Of a stretch of DNA of 64,000 nucleotides, positions 43,328 through 50,664 are shown one piece after another (positions within the stretch are counted from its first letter, which is position 1; every line of letters starts with the position of its first letter). The translations under genes and the position numbers were made by a program. The DNA is taken from NCBI GenBank assembly GCA_963765295.1, contig CAVXVO010000007.1:124001-188000 (forward strand), read 5' to 3'. The notes beneath the pieces were generated by a model, which saw only the letters and a program-made list of their open reading frames with translations, had not been told where the DNA came from and ran no database searches. Source of the DNA: PALSA-612 sp963765295. GTDB taxonomy: Bacteria; Actinomycetota; Thermoleophilia; Gaiellales; Gaiellaceae.

Positions 43328-44242
43328 GGCGTCTCCTCCGGCCAGGCGCCGGTGTAGGACGACCGATCCGTCGAGGGCGACGAGCCGCGCGGGGAGTCCC
43401 ATGCGCTCGAGCCAGGACGGCGCCTCGCGTCCGCGGACGATGGCGGCTGTCGAGGCGGTGTTCGCGTCCACGCAGCTCGCGGCCGCGACGCTGACGGTCC
43501 GCCAGACCTCGGTGGCGGCGAGGCCGGTGCGCGGATCGACGATGTGGTGGTGCTCCCTGCCGCCGGCACGCCAGCGGCGCACCGTCGTGCTCGAGGTGGC
43601 GAGACCGCCGCTCCTGACCGCGATCGTCTGGCCGGCCGCGTCGAGCGGGCTGCGGTGGTCGTCGGTGACGAGCACGGCCCAGCCGCCGTCGGGCGTGGAG
43701 CCCGCAACGGCGAGGTCGCCGCCGAGGTTGACGAGCACGCCCGCGTCGCCGGCCGCGAGCGAGGCGGCGCGCGCGGAGCGGTCGGCGGCGAGCGCCTTCG
43801 CGGTCGCGCCGAGGTCGATCTCCGCGCCGGCCGGCAGCTCGATCGTTCCGTGCGAGACGGAGATCGAGCGCCAGCCCGCGGCCGGAACAACCTGGAATCG
43901 CTCGCGCTCGTCGCGGGAGACGAGGACGGAGAAGTCACAGTCCCAGCCGAGGCCGGTCATGGCGCGCCCGACCGTGGGATCGACGTCGCCGTCCGTGATT
44001 CGCGCGGCGCGGAGCGCGACCTCGATCGCCTCGATCAGCAGCGGGCTCGCCGGGAACGGGTCGCCCGCAGAGCGGTTGAGCGCGCTCAGCTCGGAGTCGT
44101 CGCGAAACCTGCTGCAGGCGAGATCGATTGCCGCCAGCTCGGTTTCGACCGCGTCGACGGCCGCGTCGAGGGCGGCGGGGTCCGTGACGCTGACCTGGGC
44201 GGTCGTGCCGAGCGCGGTGAAGGTCCGGGTGGCGAGGGTCAT
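43324..44242 (-). CDS. apbE: FAD:protein FMN transferase (ApbE), frameshifted at C-terminus
   Basis: Attaches FMN to Thr or Ser of extracytoplasmic flavoproteins. Family features: FTALGTTAQVSV at the start, ELSALNRSAGDPFPASP, EIDLGATAKALAAD (FAD site), VNLGGDLAVAG, EHHHIVDPRTGL and SCVDANTASTAAIV (Mg site Asp/Thr). The first 295 codons run in the frame that continues into the cytochrome. Removing one base near 43357 gives the ending YTGAWPEETP and a TGA at 43324, which fits normal ApbE ends. Start ATG two bases after the Ser-rich protein stop. No signal peptide is obvious. Confidence 0.83.
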
Positions 44243-44244
44243 GC

Positions 44245-44751
44245 CTACGAGCCTCCGGAAGCCGTCGACGCCGGCGCGCTCGTCGTCGTCACGGTCTGGG
44301 ACGGCGCGCTGAGGGTCGAGGCGCTCGACGAGGACGAGGTGGATGGGGACGAGGAGGAGGAGCCCGAGCTCGACGAGGAGGGGGTCGTCGAGCTCGAGCC
44401 GGTGGAGGAAGTGCCCGAGCTCGACGAGGAAGGGGACGTCGAGCTCGAGCTGGGGGCGGACTCGGAAGCTGAGGCGGTTGTGGTGGAGACGGTCGCGACG
44501 GCGATCGTGCGGTTCTTCGTGGCCGTCTTCTTCGCGACCTGCGTGGTCTTCCCGGCGACCGTCGCGGTCGAGCGCGCCTTGGTCGTCGTCGGCGTCGCGG
44601 ACTTGACGACGTTCGTCTTGCCGGTCGCGATCAGCGCGGTCAGCAGCGCCAGGCCTGCCGTCGCGGCCGCGGCCGTCCAGCGCGTGAGGCGCGTGAGGCG
44701 GCGCATGCCCGCGGCGCGGGCTCGTCTCTGTCGTGTGTGCAGCTCGTTCAT
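44245..44751 (-). CDS. Ser/Thr-rich membrane-anchored protein
   Basis: A 168-residue protein. A basic N-terminus (HTRQRRARAAGMRRLTRLTR) precedes one hydrophobic helix (about residues 23-43), then about 120 residues of Ser/Thr/Ala low complexity with repeated S-S-S-S and STPSSS-type stretches, ending SAPASTASGGS. It probably is an anchored, unstructured extracytoplasmic linker. In comparable ApbE-linked operons the gene at this place carries an FMN-binding domain after such a linker; none is present here. An ATG at 44760 is an alternative start. First gene of the redox operon. Confidence 0.65.
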   Translation of the reverse strand: MNELHTRQRRARAAGMRRLTRLTRWTAAAATAGLALLTALIATGKTNVVKSATPTTTKARSTATVAGKTTQVAKKTATKNRTIAVATVSTTTASASESAPSSSSTSPSSSSSGTSSTGSSSTTPSSSSSGSSSSSPSTSSSSSASTLSAPSQTVTTTSAPASTASGGS

Positions 44752-44864
44752 GGGAACCATGGAACCAAGCGGGTCTGGCAGCACACTTGCAGGCTCATAT
44801 GAGTCTCCTGTGAGCCGGTCGCGGCACGCGGCGGGCGTGCTGGCTACCCTGTTTCGGCCTCGGT
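44752..44864. promoter_or_regulatory. Divergent control region between redox operon and C5-epimerase operon
   Basis: Contains a 10-base palindrome CTCATATGAG (44794-44803), AT-rich for this genome, which may include the minus-strand -10, and TACCCT (44845-44850) as a plus-strand -10 box 14 bases before the ATG at 44865. No clear Shine-Dalgarno sequence precedes either gene. Confidence 0.35.
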
Positions 44865-46475
44865 ATGCCCAGCCGTAGTGCACTCCTCGTCGCGACACTC
44901 GTTGCCGTTCTCGCCACGGCCGGGGCCGCCGTGCCTGCGCCGAAGCCCGGCTCGCTCGGCCAGATCCGGCAGGGGCTCGCCAGGGCGGTTGCCTCGGGAC
45001 AGCTCGACCAGCCGACTGCCGACGGGTACGCGGCGATCGCCGCGAAGGCCGTGACGGAGCTGCCGGCGATCCCGCCGCTCCGCGCGCAGACCCTCGCCGC
45101 GATGCTCGCGGACATCGCCGGACAGGCCTCGTCCTACACGCCCCAGTACGCGCTGACGCTCTTCTCGATGCTCGAGTTCAACACGCAGGAGCTGGCCGTC
45201 CACCCGCTGCCGCCGTCGGGGACGGACAAGTACGGCGACGACGGGGTTCTGTACCGGTTCGTGGCCGGTCACGGCTACGAGTTCCACCCGCTGGGCGACT
45301 TCGGTGCCCTGAACACGCTGATCCTCGCCGGGAAGACCGACCAGGCGAAGGCGCTCGCGGACGCGCTCGTCGCCCGCGGCGTCCCGGTCGACGGGCGCCT
45401 GCTCTGGTCGTACCCGTTCCCGTTCGGTCACGGCACACCGCCCTGGCGCTCGGGGATGGCGCAGGCCGTTGCCGCGCAGGCGCTCGCCCGCACGGGCCAG
45501 GCCACGGCGGACCAGGGCCTGCTGGACGCCGCCGACCAGGCGTACGCGGCGATTCCCGGCCGCCTCGTCCGCGCGCTGCCGCAGGGGCCGTGGATCAAGC
45601 TCTACAGCTTCGACGCCGCGCCGGTCCTGAACGCTCAGCTCCAGAGCGTGATCTCGATCGGCGACTACGCGCAGATCTCCGGGAACACCGGCGCCGCGGG
45701 GCTCGCAGCGCAGCTCCAGGCGACGGCCGAAGCGCTCCTGCCGCGGTTCGACACGGGCTTCTGGTCGCTCTACTCGCTCGGCGGCGGCGAGGCACCGCTC
45801 TCGTACCACGACTACGTCGTCCAGCTGCTGCGCCGGCTCGCGGCGCGCACGGGAGACGCCACGTGGAGCGACGCCGCGACGAAGTTCCAGTCCTACGAGA
45901 CCCAGGCGCCCGTGGTGAAGCCGAGCGTGGCGGCAACGGCCGGCGCGGCGGCGGCGCCGATCGTCATTTATCCCGACCCGCAGGACGGCTACCTCGACGC
46001 GGCCACGTTCACCTTCTGGCTGTCGAAGCTCTCGACGGTGACGCTGCGCGCCGGCGGGCGGACGCAGTCCGTCTCGCTCGGGCACGGCACGCAGTCGATC
46101 ACGTGGTCGCCGGGCCTGCGGGCTCCGGGGACGTACTACCCGGCTCTGACCGCCGTCGACGCGGCCGGGAACAGCACGAAGATCTCGCTGCGCCAGGTCG
46201 TGATCAGGGCGCTCGCACCGCCGGTCGTCGACGCGCACCTGGCCGGGAAGCGGACGCTCGTCTGGAGCGCGACCGACGAGGGGACACCCTGGCTGCACTT
46301 CGTCGTCCGGCTCGACGACGGGACGAAGCGCCGCTACCGCGACCTCGGCCATCAGCCGCTCACCGGCAGGCTCGTGCTCGTCACCCCGCCGGGCACCTGG
46401 CAGGCGACGCTCGTCGCCGGCAACTCCGGCCGGCGCGCCGTGACCATCCCGCTCGGCTCCGTCACCGGCCTCTAG
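44865..46475 (+). CDS. Secreted D-glucuronyl C5-epimerase-like protein
   Basis: A 536-residue protein with a signal peptide (residues 1-25). The central region has repeated alpha-helical hairpins and the C5-epimerase C-terminal domain features: LFSMLEFNTQELAVHP, WSYPFPFGHGTPPWRSGMAQAVAAQALAR, FDTGFWSLYSLG and LSYHDYVVQLLRRLA (the Y-H-x-x-Y-x-x-Q-L motif near residue 315). Two beta-sandwich modules (about residues 365-445 and 450-535) follow. The family turns D-glucuronate into L-iduronate within a polymer, as in heparan-type glycans. Its secretion implies action after export. Cotranscribed with a propeller protein and a sugar epimerase. Confidence 0.75.
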   Translation: MPSRSALLVATLVAVLATAGAAVPAPKPGSLGQIRQGLARAVASGQLDQPTADGYAAIAAKAVTELPAIPPLRAQTLAAMLADIAGQASSYTPQYALTLFSMLEFNTQELAVHPLPPSGTDKYGDDGVLYRFVAGHGYEFHPLGDFGALNTLILAGKTDQAKALADALVARGVPVDGRLLWSYPFPFGHGTPPWRSGMAQAVAAQALARTGQATADQGLLDAADQAYAAIPGRLVRALPQGPWIKLYSFDAAPVLNAQLQSVISIGDYAQISGNTGAAGLAAQLQATAEALLPRFDTGFWSLYSLGGGEAPLSYHDYVVQLLRRLAARTGDATWSDAATKFQSYETQAPVVKPSVAATAGAAAAPIVIYPDPQDGYLDAATFTFWLSKLSTVTLRAGGRTQSVSLGHGTQSITWSPGLRAPGTYYPALTAVDAAGNSTKISLRQVVIRALAPPVVDAHLAGKRTLVWSATDEGTPWLHFVVRLDDGTKRRYRDLGHQPLTGRLVLVTPPGTWQATLVAGNSGRRAVTIPLGSVTGL

Positions 46476-47735
46476 GTGGTGACCCGCAAGCGGCTGCTCA
46501 TCCTCGTCGCTGCGGTGCTGCTCGCCCTCGCCGGCGCAGCCGCCGGCTACGTCCTCTACGTTCGCCACCAGGGAGCGGACGTGCGTGGCTCGTCGACGCA
46601 GGAGTTCGTTCCCACGCAGACGGCGCCGGCACCCCCGCCGCCGCCGACGAAGCAGCCTGCAGCGATCGACTGGCCCGTGTTCGGGCTCGACGCCGAGCGC
46701 CTGCACTTCCTCCCGAGCACGCTCCGCCCGCCGTTTCGGCAGCGCTGGTCCTTCCGGGCGCACTCTCTCGTCGAGTTCCCGCCCTCGATCGCCTACGGCC
46801 GCCTCTACGTCGCGAACAACACGGGCACGCTGTTCGCGATCCGTGCCGCGACCGGGCACCTCGACTGGCACTACGCCTCGGGCCGCTGCGTCGCCGCCTC
46901 ACCCGCGCTCGCCGGCGGTGTGGTCTACGAGGCGTTCCTGAACCGGCCGCCCTGCAATTCGACCAGCTCGAACATCGACGGGCAGATCGTCGCCTTCGAC
47001 GCGAACACGGGAAAGGTGCGCTGGCGGCGAACGATCGGGCCGAGCGAGTCGTCGCCGCTCGTCGCGAACGGCCTCGTCTACGTCGGGGACTGGCGCGGCA
47101 ACGTGTACGGCTTCGACGCGCGGACGGGCAAGCAGCGCTGGAGCTTCCAGACGGGCGGCAAGGTCAAGGGCGGTGTCGCAGTCGACGGCCGGCGGCTCTA
47201 CGTCGGCTCCTACGACGGCCACGTCTACGCCCTCGACGCGCTGACGGGGAGAGAGCTCTGGCGCGCCTCCGGTCAGCAGCGGCTCGGGGGAAGCGGGACG
47301 TTCTACTCGACGCCGGCCGCCGCCTACAGCCGGGTCTACGTCGGCTCGACGGACGGCAAGGTCTACTCGTTCGGAGCACGCACCGGCGATCTGCGCTGGT
47401 CGCACTCGACGGGCGGGTACGTCTACGGCTCGCCTGCGATCTGGAAGCTGCTCGTCCTGATCGGCTCCTACAGCGGCCGCTTCGCCGCCTTCGACGCGGC
47501 GACCGGCGACGTGCGCTGGCAGTTCCAGGCGAACGGGCCGATCTCGGGCTCGGCCACCGTCCTCGGCAACCTCGTCTACTTCTCCACCCTGAAGCAGCGC
47601 ACGTACGCCCTCGACGCACGGACGGGCAAGCTCGTCTGGAGCTTCCCGGACGGGAAGTACTCGCCGGTCGTCTCGGACGGCCTCCGGGTCTATCTCGTCG
47701 GCTACGCACGGATCTATGCGATGGTCCCGCGGTGA
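46476..47735 (+). CDS. Membrane-anchored PQQ-like beta-propeller protein
   Basis: A 419-residue protein. One N-terminal membrane helix (residues 6-28), a Pro-rich spacer (APAPPPPPT), then seven or more PQQ/BamB-like blades, each with a variant of LYVGS-Y/T-DG-x-VYALDA-x-TG-x-x-x-W (for example near residues 110, 170, 210, 250, 290, 330 and 370). It lacks dehydrogenase residues, so it is probably a binding or scaffold protein on the outer face. The start GTG follows the C5-epimerase stop directly; a second GTG is the next codon. The operon suggests a role in polymer modification or export. Confidence 0.8.
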   Translation: MVTRKRLLILVAAVLLALAGAAAGYVLYVRHQGADVRGSSTQEFVPTQTAPAPPPPPTKQPAAIDWPVFGLDAERLHFLPSTLRPPFRQRWSFRAHSLVEFPPSIAYGRLYVANNTGTLFAIRAATGHLDWHYASGRCVAASPALAGGVVYEAFLNRPPCNSTSSNIDGQIVAFDANTGKVRWRRTIGPSESSPLVANGLVYVGDWRGNVYGFDARTGKQRWSFQTGGKVKGGVAVDGRRLYVGSYDGHVYALDALTGRELWRASGQQRLGGSGTFYSTPAAAYSRVYVGSTDGKVYSFGARTGDLRWSHSTGGYVYGSPAIWKLLVLIGSYSGRFAAFDAATGDVRWQFQANGPISGSATVLGNLVYFSTLKQRTYALDARTGKLVWSFPDGKYSPVVSDGLRVYLVGYARIYAMVPR

Positions 47736-48643
47736 GATATGCCGTTACCGGGGCGGCGGGCTTCATCGGCTCGCACCTGGCGGAAGCGCTCGTCGCGGCC
47801 GGCCACGACGTCGTCGGGATCGACTCGTTCAGCGACTCGTACGACCGCGAGCTGAAGGAGGAGAACGCGCTCGGGCTCGACGTCCTCCGGATCGACCTGG
47901 CCGAGGATGCGATCGACCTGGCCGGCTTCGACGGTGTGTTCCACCTCGCGGGCCAGCCCGGTGTGCGCAGCTTCGGCGACGTCTTCCCGCTCTACGTGCG
48001 CAACAACGTGCTCGCCTCGCAGCGGCTCTTCGAGGCGGCGGTCGAGAGCGGCGTCCGCGTCGTGTTCTCCTCCTCGTCGTCGGTCTACGGTGCCGCCGAG
48101 CGCTTCCCGACGCCCGAGGACACGGTGCCGGAGCCGATCTCGCCGTACGCGATCACGAAGCTCGCGGCCGAGCATCTCGCGCGCGCGTACGAGCGGAGCT
48201 TCGGCCTCGACCTCGTCGTCCTCCGCTACTTCAACGCCTTCGGCCCGCGCCAGCGCCCCGACATGGCCTTCACGCGCGTCGCGTTTGCGCTCGCCCAGGG
48301 CCGTCCGTTCGACCTGTACGGGGACGGAGCGCAGACGCGGGGCTGGACGTATGTCGGCGACGTGGTTGCCGCGACGGTGCTCGCGATGGAGCGCGGACAC
48401 GGCCTCTACAACGTCGGCGGCGGCGTCGAGGCGTCGATGCGGGAGGCGATCGCGCTCTTCGAGCGCATCTCCGGCCGGCAGCTCGAGCTCCGGGAGGAGG
48501 AGCCGGTGCCGGGCGACCAGCGGCGGACGAGCGCCGATACGACGCGGATCCGGGACGAGCTCGGATGGTCGCCGCAGGTCTCGCTCGAGGACGGGTTGTC
48601 GGCTCAGTGGGAGTGGGCTTCGGCTAAAGTCGCCGCCCAATGA
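47732..48643 (+). CDS. NAD-dependent sugar epimerase/dehydratase
   Basis: A 303-residue extended SDR. TGAAGFIGSHLAEAL is the NAD-binding loop (residues 6-20), HLAGQPGVRSF is the A-G-Q-P-G-V block often seen in UDP-glucuronate 4-epimerases, FSSSSSVYG gives the catalytic Ser region and SPYAITKLAAEHLA the Tyr and Lys. LRYFNAFGPRQRP and GDGAQTRGWTYVGDVV follow. UDP-glucose or UDP-glucuronate 4-epimerase is most likely; the neighbouring C5-epimerase makes a uronate substrate attractive. GTGA overlap with the propeller gene. Confidence 0.86.
   Translation: MRYAVTGAAGFIGSHLAEALVAAGHDVVGIDSFSDSYDRELKEENALGLDVLRIDLAEDAIDLAGFDGVFHLAGQPGVRSFGDVFPLYVRNNVLASQRLFEAAVESGVRVVFSSSSSVYGAAERFPTPEDTVPEPISPYAITKLAAEHLARAYERSFGLDLVVLRYFNAFGPRQRPDMAFTRVAFALAQGRPFDLYGDGAQTRGWTYVGDVVAATVLAMERGHGLYNVGGGVEASMREAIALFERISGRQLELREEEPVPGDQRRTSADTTRIRDELGWSPQVSLEDGLSAQWEWASAKVAAQ
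48625..48630 (+). promoter_or_regulatory. -10 box (TAAAGT) for the Wzz leader
   Basis: TAAAGT near the end of the epimerase gene would start transcription near 48637, giving a leader of roughly 107 bases before the Wzz-like GTG at 48744. Confidence 0.4.
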
Positions 48644-48743
48644 GCGCGAGCCTGCTCAAGCGAAGGGGAGGGGGGTTCGGGGGAACCGAGAGGTGCCCCC
48701 TTGCGAGGCATCCTGGCGTTGCCAGGGTGCCGCGGGAAAGACA
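48644..48743 (+). other. Structured RNA leader upstream of the Wzz-like gene
   Basis: A hairpin GGTTC/GAACC (48674-48678 / 48683-48687), possibly enclosed by G-run to C-run pairing (48671-48673 with 48696-48700), is followed by a strong stem 48707-48717 / 48721-48731 (10 Watson-Crick pairs and one G-U, loop GTT). The GTG start lies 12 bases after the last stem, within GCGGGAAAGACA. This could control translation of the chain-length protein. It does not match a riboswitch class I can recognise. Confidence 0.45.
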
Positions 48744-49650
48744 GTGAGCGCGGCATCCACGGACAAGCCCGACCGCGCGCGCGATCCCGACGCCGAGCAG
48801 GAGGTCGACCTCGGACGCCTGTGGCGCGCGGTCATCGCGCGCTGGTGGCTGCTGCTGATCGGCTTCGTCGCCGGCGCGATCGTCGGCCTGCTCCTGTCGC
48901 TCGGGGGCGGCAAGCAGTGGAAGGCGACGGCGGAGGTCTATCTCGGCCAGCCGCTGTCGGCGAGCGGCGCCCAGATCTCCAGCCCGCCGACGAGCCTCGG
49001 CCTCGCGACCGCGTACATCAACCAGCTGGCGTCGCTCAAGCACGCGGCGCACGCGTCCGGCCTCACGGTCGCACAGCTCAACGGCGGGATCTCGGTGAAG
49101 CCGATCCTCGGCCTCACCGGCACGAAGATCGGCCAGCCGGCGCCGCTGATGCTGCTGTCCGTGACCGGGCCGAAGAAGGTCGGAGTGCAGATCGCCGCCG
49201 CGGATCTCGCCAGGCTGATCGTGAACGAGTTCCAGCCGTACCCGGCCCAGAAGATCAAGATCATCCAGGACCGTCTCGACCAGGAGCAGGCCCAGATCGT
49301 CGATGTCAACACGCGGCTGAGGGCGGCCGAGAACGCCCAGGCGGCGCTGGCCGGCTCGGCCGCGAACCAGGCGCTCGTGGCCAACTACGCCCAGATCATC
49401 TCCACGCTGTCCAACGAGCGGTTCGCCTCCCAGAGCGACATCACGTCGGCCCGGCAGTCGATCGCCGCAGGCGCTGGGCATCGAGTCGCCGAGGATCGTC
49501 TCCAACCCCGAGTCGGCGAGCCAGGGCGGGCCGAGCCGGCGCTCGGGCGTCGTGATCGGCGCGATCATCGGCCTCGTCCTCGGCTTGCTGGCGGCGATCT
49601 TCTGGGAGCCGGTCGCCGGACAGGTGCGCTCGCACCAAGCTTCGACGTAG
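48744..49650 (+). CDS. Wzz-like polysaccharide chain-length/co-polymerase protein, frameshifted
   Basis: The first frame has an N-terminal cytoplasmic tail (VSAASTDKPDRARD), then DLGRLWRAVIARWWLLLIGF and a membrane helix (about residues 34-55), a periplasmic part with a coiled coil (IKIIQDRLDQEQAQIVDVN, LRAAENAQAALAGS), reaching ARQSIA. After one extra base near 49469 the second frame continues QALGIESPRIVSNPESAS and a second helix GVVIGAIIGLVLGLLAAIF, ending at 49650. The two-helix Wzz topology is thereby complete (about 301 residues). No kinase domain is attached. It sets polymer length for a Wzx/Wzy pathway. Confidence 0.8.
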
Positions 49651-49653
49651 TCT
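49648..49653 (+). promoter_or_regulatory. -10 box (TAGTCT), leaderless start
   Basis: TAGTCT includes the Wzz-like stop codon and lies 6 bases before the ATG at 49660. Confidence 0.45.
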
Positions 49654-49659
49654 CCCCGG

Positions 49660-50607
49660 ATGCTCGACGGCAAGCGCGTTGCCGTGGTGGTGCCGGCCTA
49701 CAACGAGGCGGTCCTGCTGCCGCAGACGCTCGCGGGGATCCCCGACCTGGTCGACCGCATCATCGTCGTCGACGACGCCTCGACCGACGACACCGCCGCG
49801 ACCGCGCGCGCCGCGGCCGAGGCCGACCCTCGCGTCGTCCTCGTCACGCACGAGCGCAACGGCGGCGTCGGTGCGGCGATCGTCTCCGGCTACAAGCGGG
49901 CCGTCGAGGAGCGGATCGACGTCACCTGCGTCATGGCCGCCGACAACCAGATGGATCCGGCCGAGCTCGAGTCGATCGCCGAGCCGGTCGCCCGCGGCGA
50001 GGTCGACTACGCCAAGGCGAACCGCCTCTTCACCGGCCAGGCGTGGGAGCTGATCCCGCACTCGCGCTACCTCGGCAACGCGGTGCTGTCGCTCCTGACG
50101 AAGATCGCGTCCGGCTACTGGCACGTCGCCGACTCGCAGGCCGGCTACACGGCGATCGCGCTGCCGATGCTCGAGTCGCTCGACCTCGACCGCGTCTATC
50201 CGCGCTACGGCTTCCCGAACGACCTGCTCGTGCACCTGAACGTGTGGAACGCCCGCGTGCGCGACGTGCAGTCACGGCCGATCTACAACGTCGGCGAGAC
50301 CTCGGGCATCCGCCTCCACCACGTCGTGCCGCGCATCTCCTGGCTGCTGACGAAGGCGTTCTTCTGGCGGATGAAGGAGAAGTACGTGATCCGCGACTTC
50401 CACCCGCTCGTCTTCTTCTACGGGCTCGGGATGCTGCTCTTCTTCGCCGGCCTCGGCCTCGGGATCTCGGAGATCGTCCTGCGCATCCTCGGCAACGTGA
50501 TCCCGACGGCGACGTCCGTACTGATCGCGCTGCTGCTGATCTTCGGCGTCCAGTTCACGCTCTTCGCGATGTGGTTCGACATGGAGTCGAACAAGGACCT
50601 GCGCTGA
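49660..50607 (+). CDS. Glycosyltransferase family 2 with C-terminal membrane helices (DPM1/ArnC-like)
   Basis: A 315-residue protein. VAVVVPAYNEAVLLPQTLAG and RIIVVDDASTDDTAATARAA form the nucleotide-binding half. CVMAADNQMDPAELESI has the DXD-equivalent ADN-Q, and ADSQAGYTAIALPML with YPRYGFPNDLLVHL is the polyprenyl-phosphate transferase pattern. Two C-terminal helices (about residues 250-272 and 280-303) anchor it. It likely forms a polyprenyl-phosphate sugar, the donor type used by GT39-like enzymes such as the one at 14649. Its own -10 box overlaps the previous stop. Confidence 0.86.
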   Translation: MLDGKRVAVVVPAYNEAVLLPQTLAGIPDLVDRIIVVDDASTDDTAATARAAAEADPRVVLVTHERNGGVGAAIVSGYKRAVEERIDVTCVMAADNQMDPAELESIAEPVARGEVDYAKANRLFTGQAWELIPHSRYLGNAVLSLLTKIASGYWHVADSQAGYTAIALPMLESLDLDRVYPRYGFPNDLLVHLNVWNARVRDVQSRPIYNVGETSGIRLHHVVPRISWLLTKAFFWRMKEKYVIRDFHPLVFFYGLGMLLFFAGLGLGISEIVLRILGNVIPTATSVLIALLLIFGVQFTLFAMWFDMESNKDLR

Positions 50608-50664
50608 GACGGCGCATTTTGCAGGTTGTCTAGTGATCTTCGGGCGCCGGCCCCGAGCCGCTGA

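Noticed and set aside
42743..44242. Genuine ApbE-ferric reductase fusion protein
   Set aside because: A one-base correction near 43357 produces a normal ApbE end and a GTGA-coupled cytochrome gene, so two genes are more likely.
44330..44470. Repeat array resembling a CRISPR or tandem repeat locus
   Set aside because: The repeats are irregular Ser-codon runs inside a coding sequence, without unique spacers or adjacent cas genes.
43544..44878. Plus-strand acidic protein (runs of Glu/Asp) opposite ApbE and the Ser-rich gene
   Set aside because: The acidic run is the reverse complement of Ser-codon repeats. The opposite strand has a signal-anchor helix and operon spacing.
48644..48743. Cyclic-di-GMP (GEMM) or ydaO riboswitch
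   Set aside because: The conserved core sequences of these classes are not found; only generic hairpins and a GGGGGAACC stretch are present.
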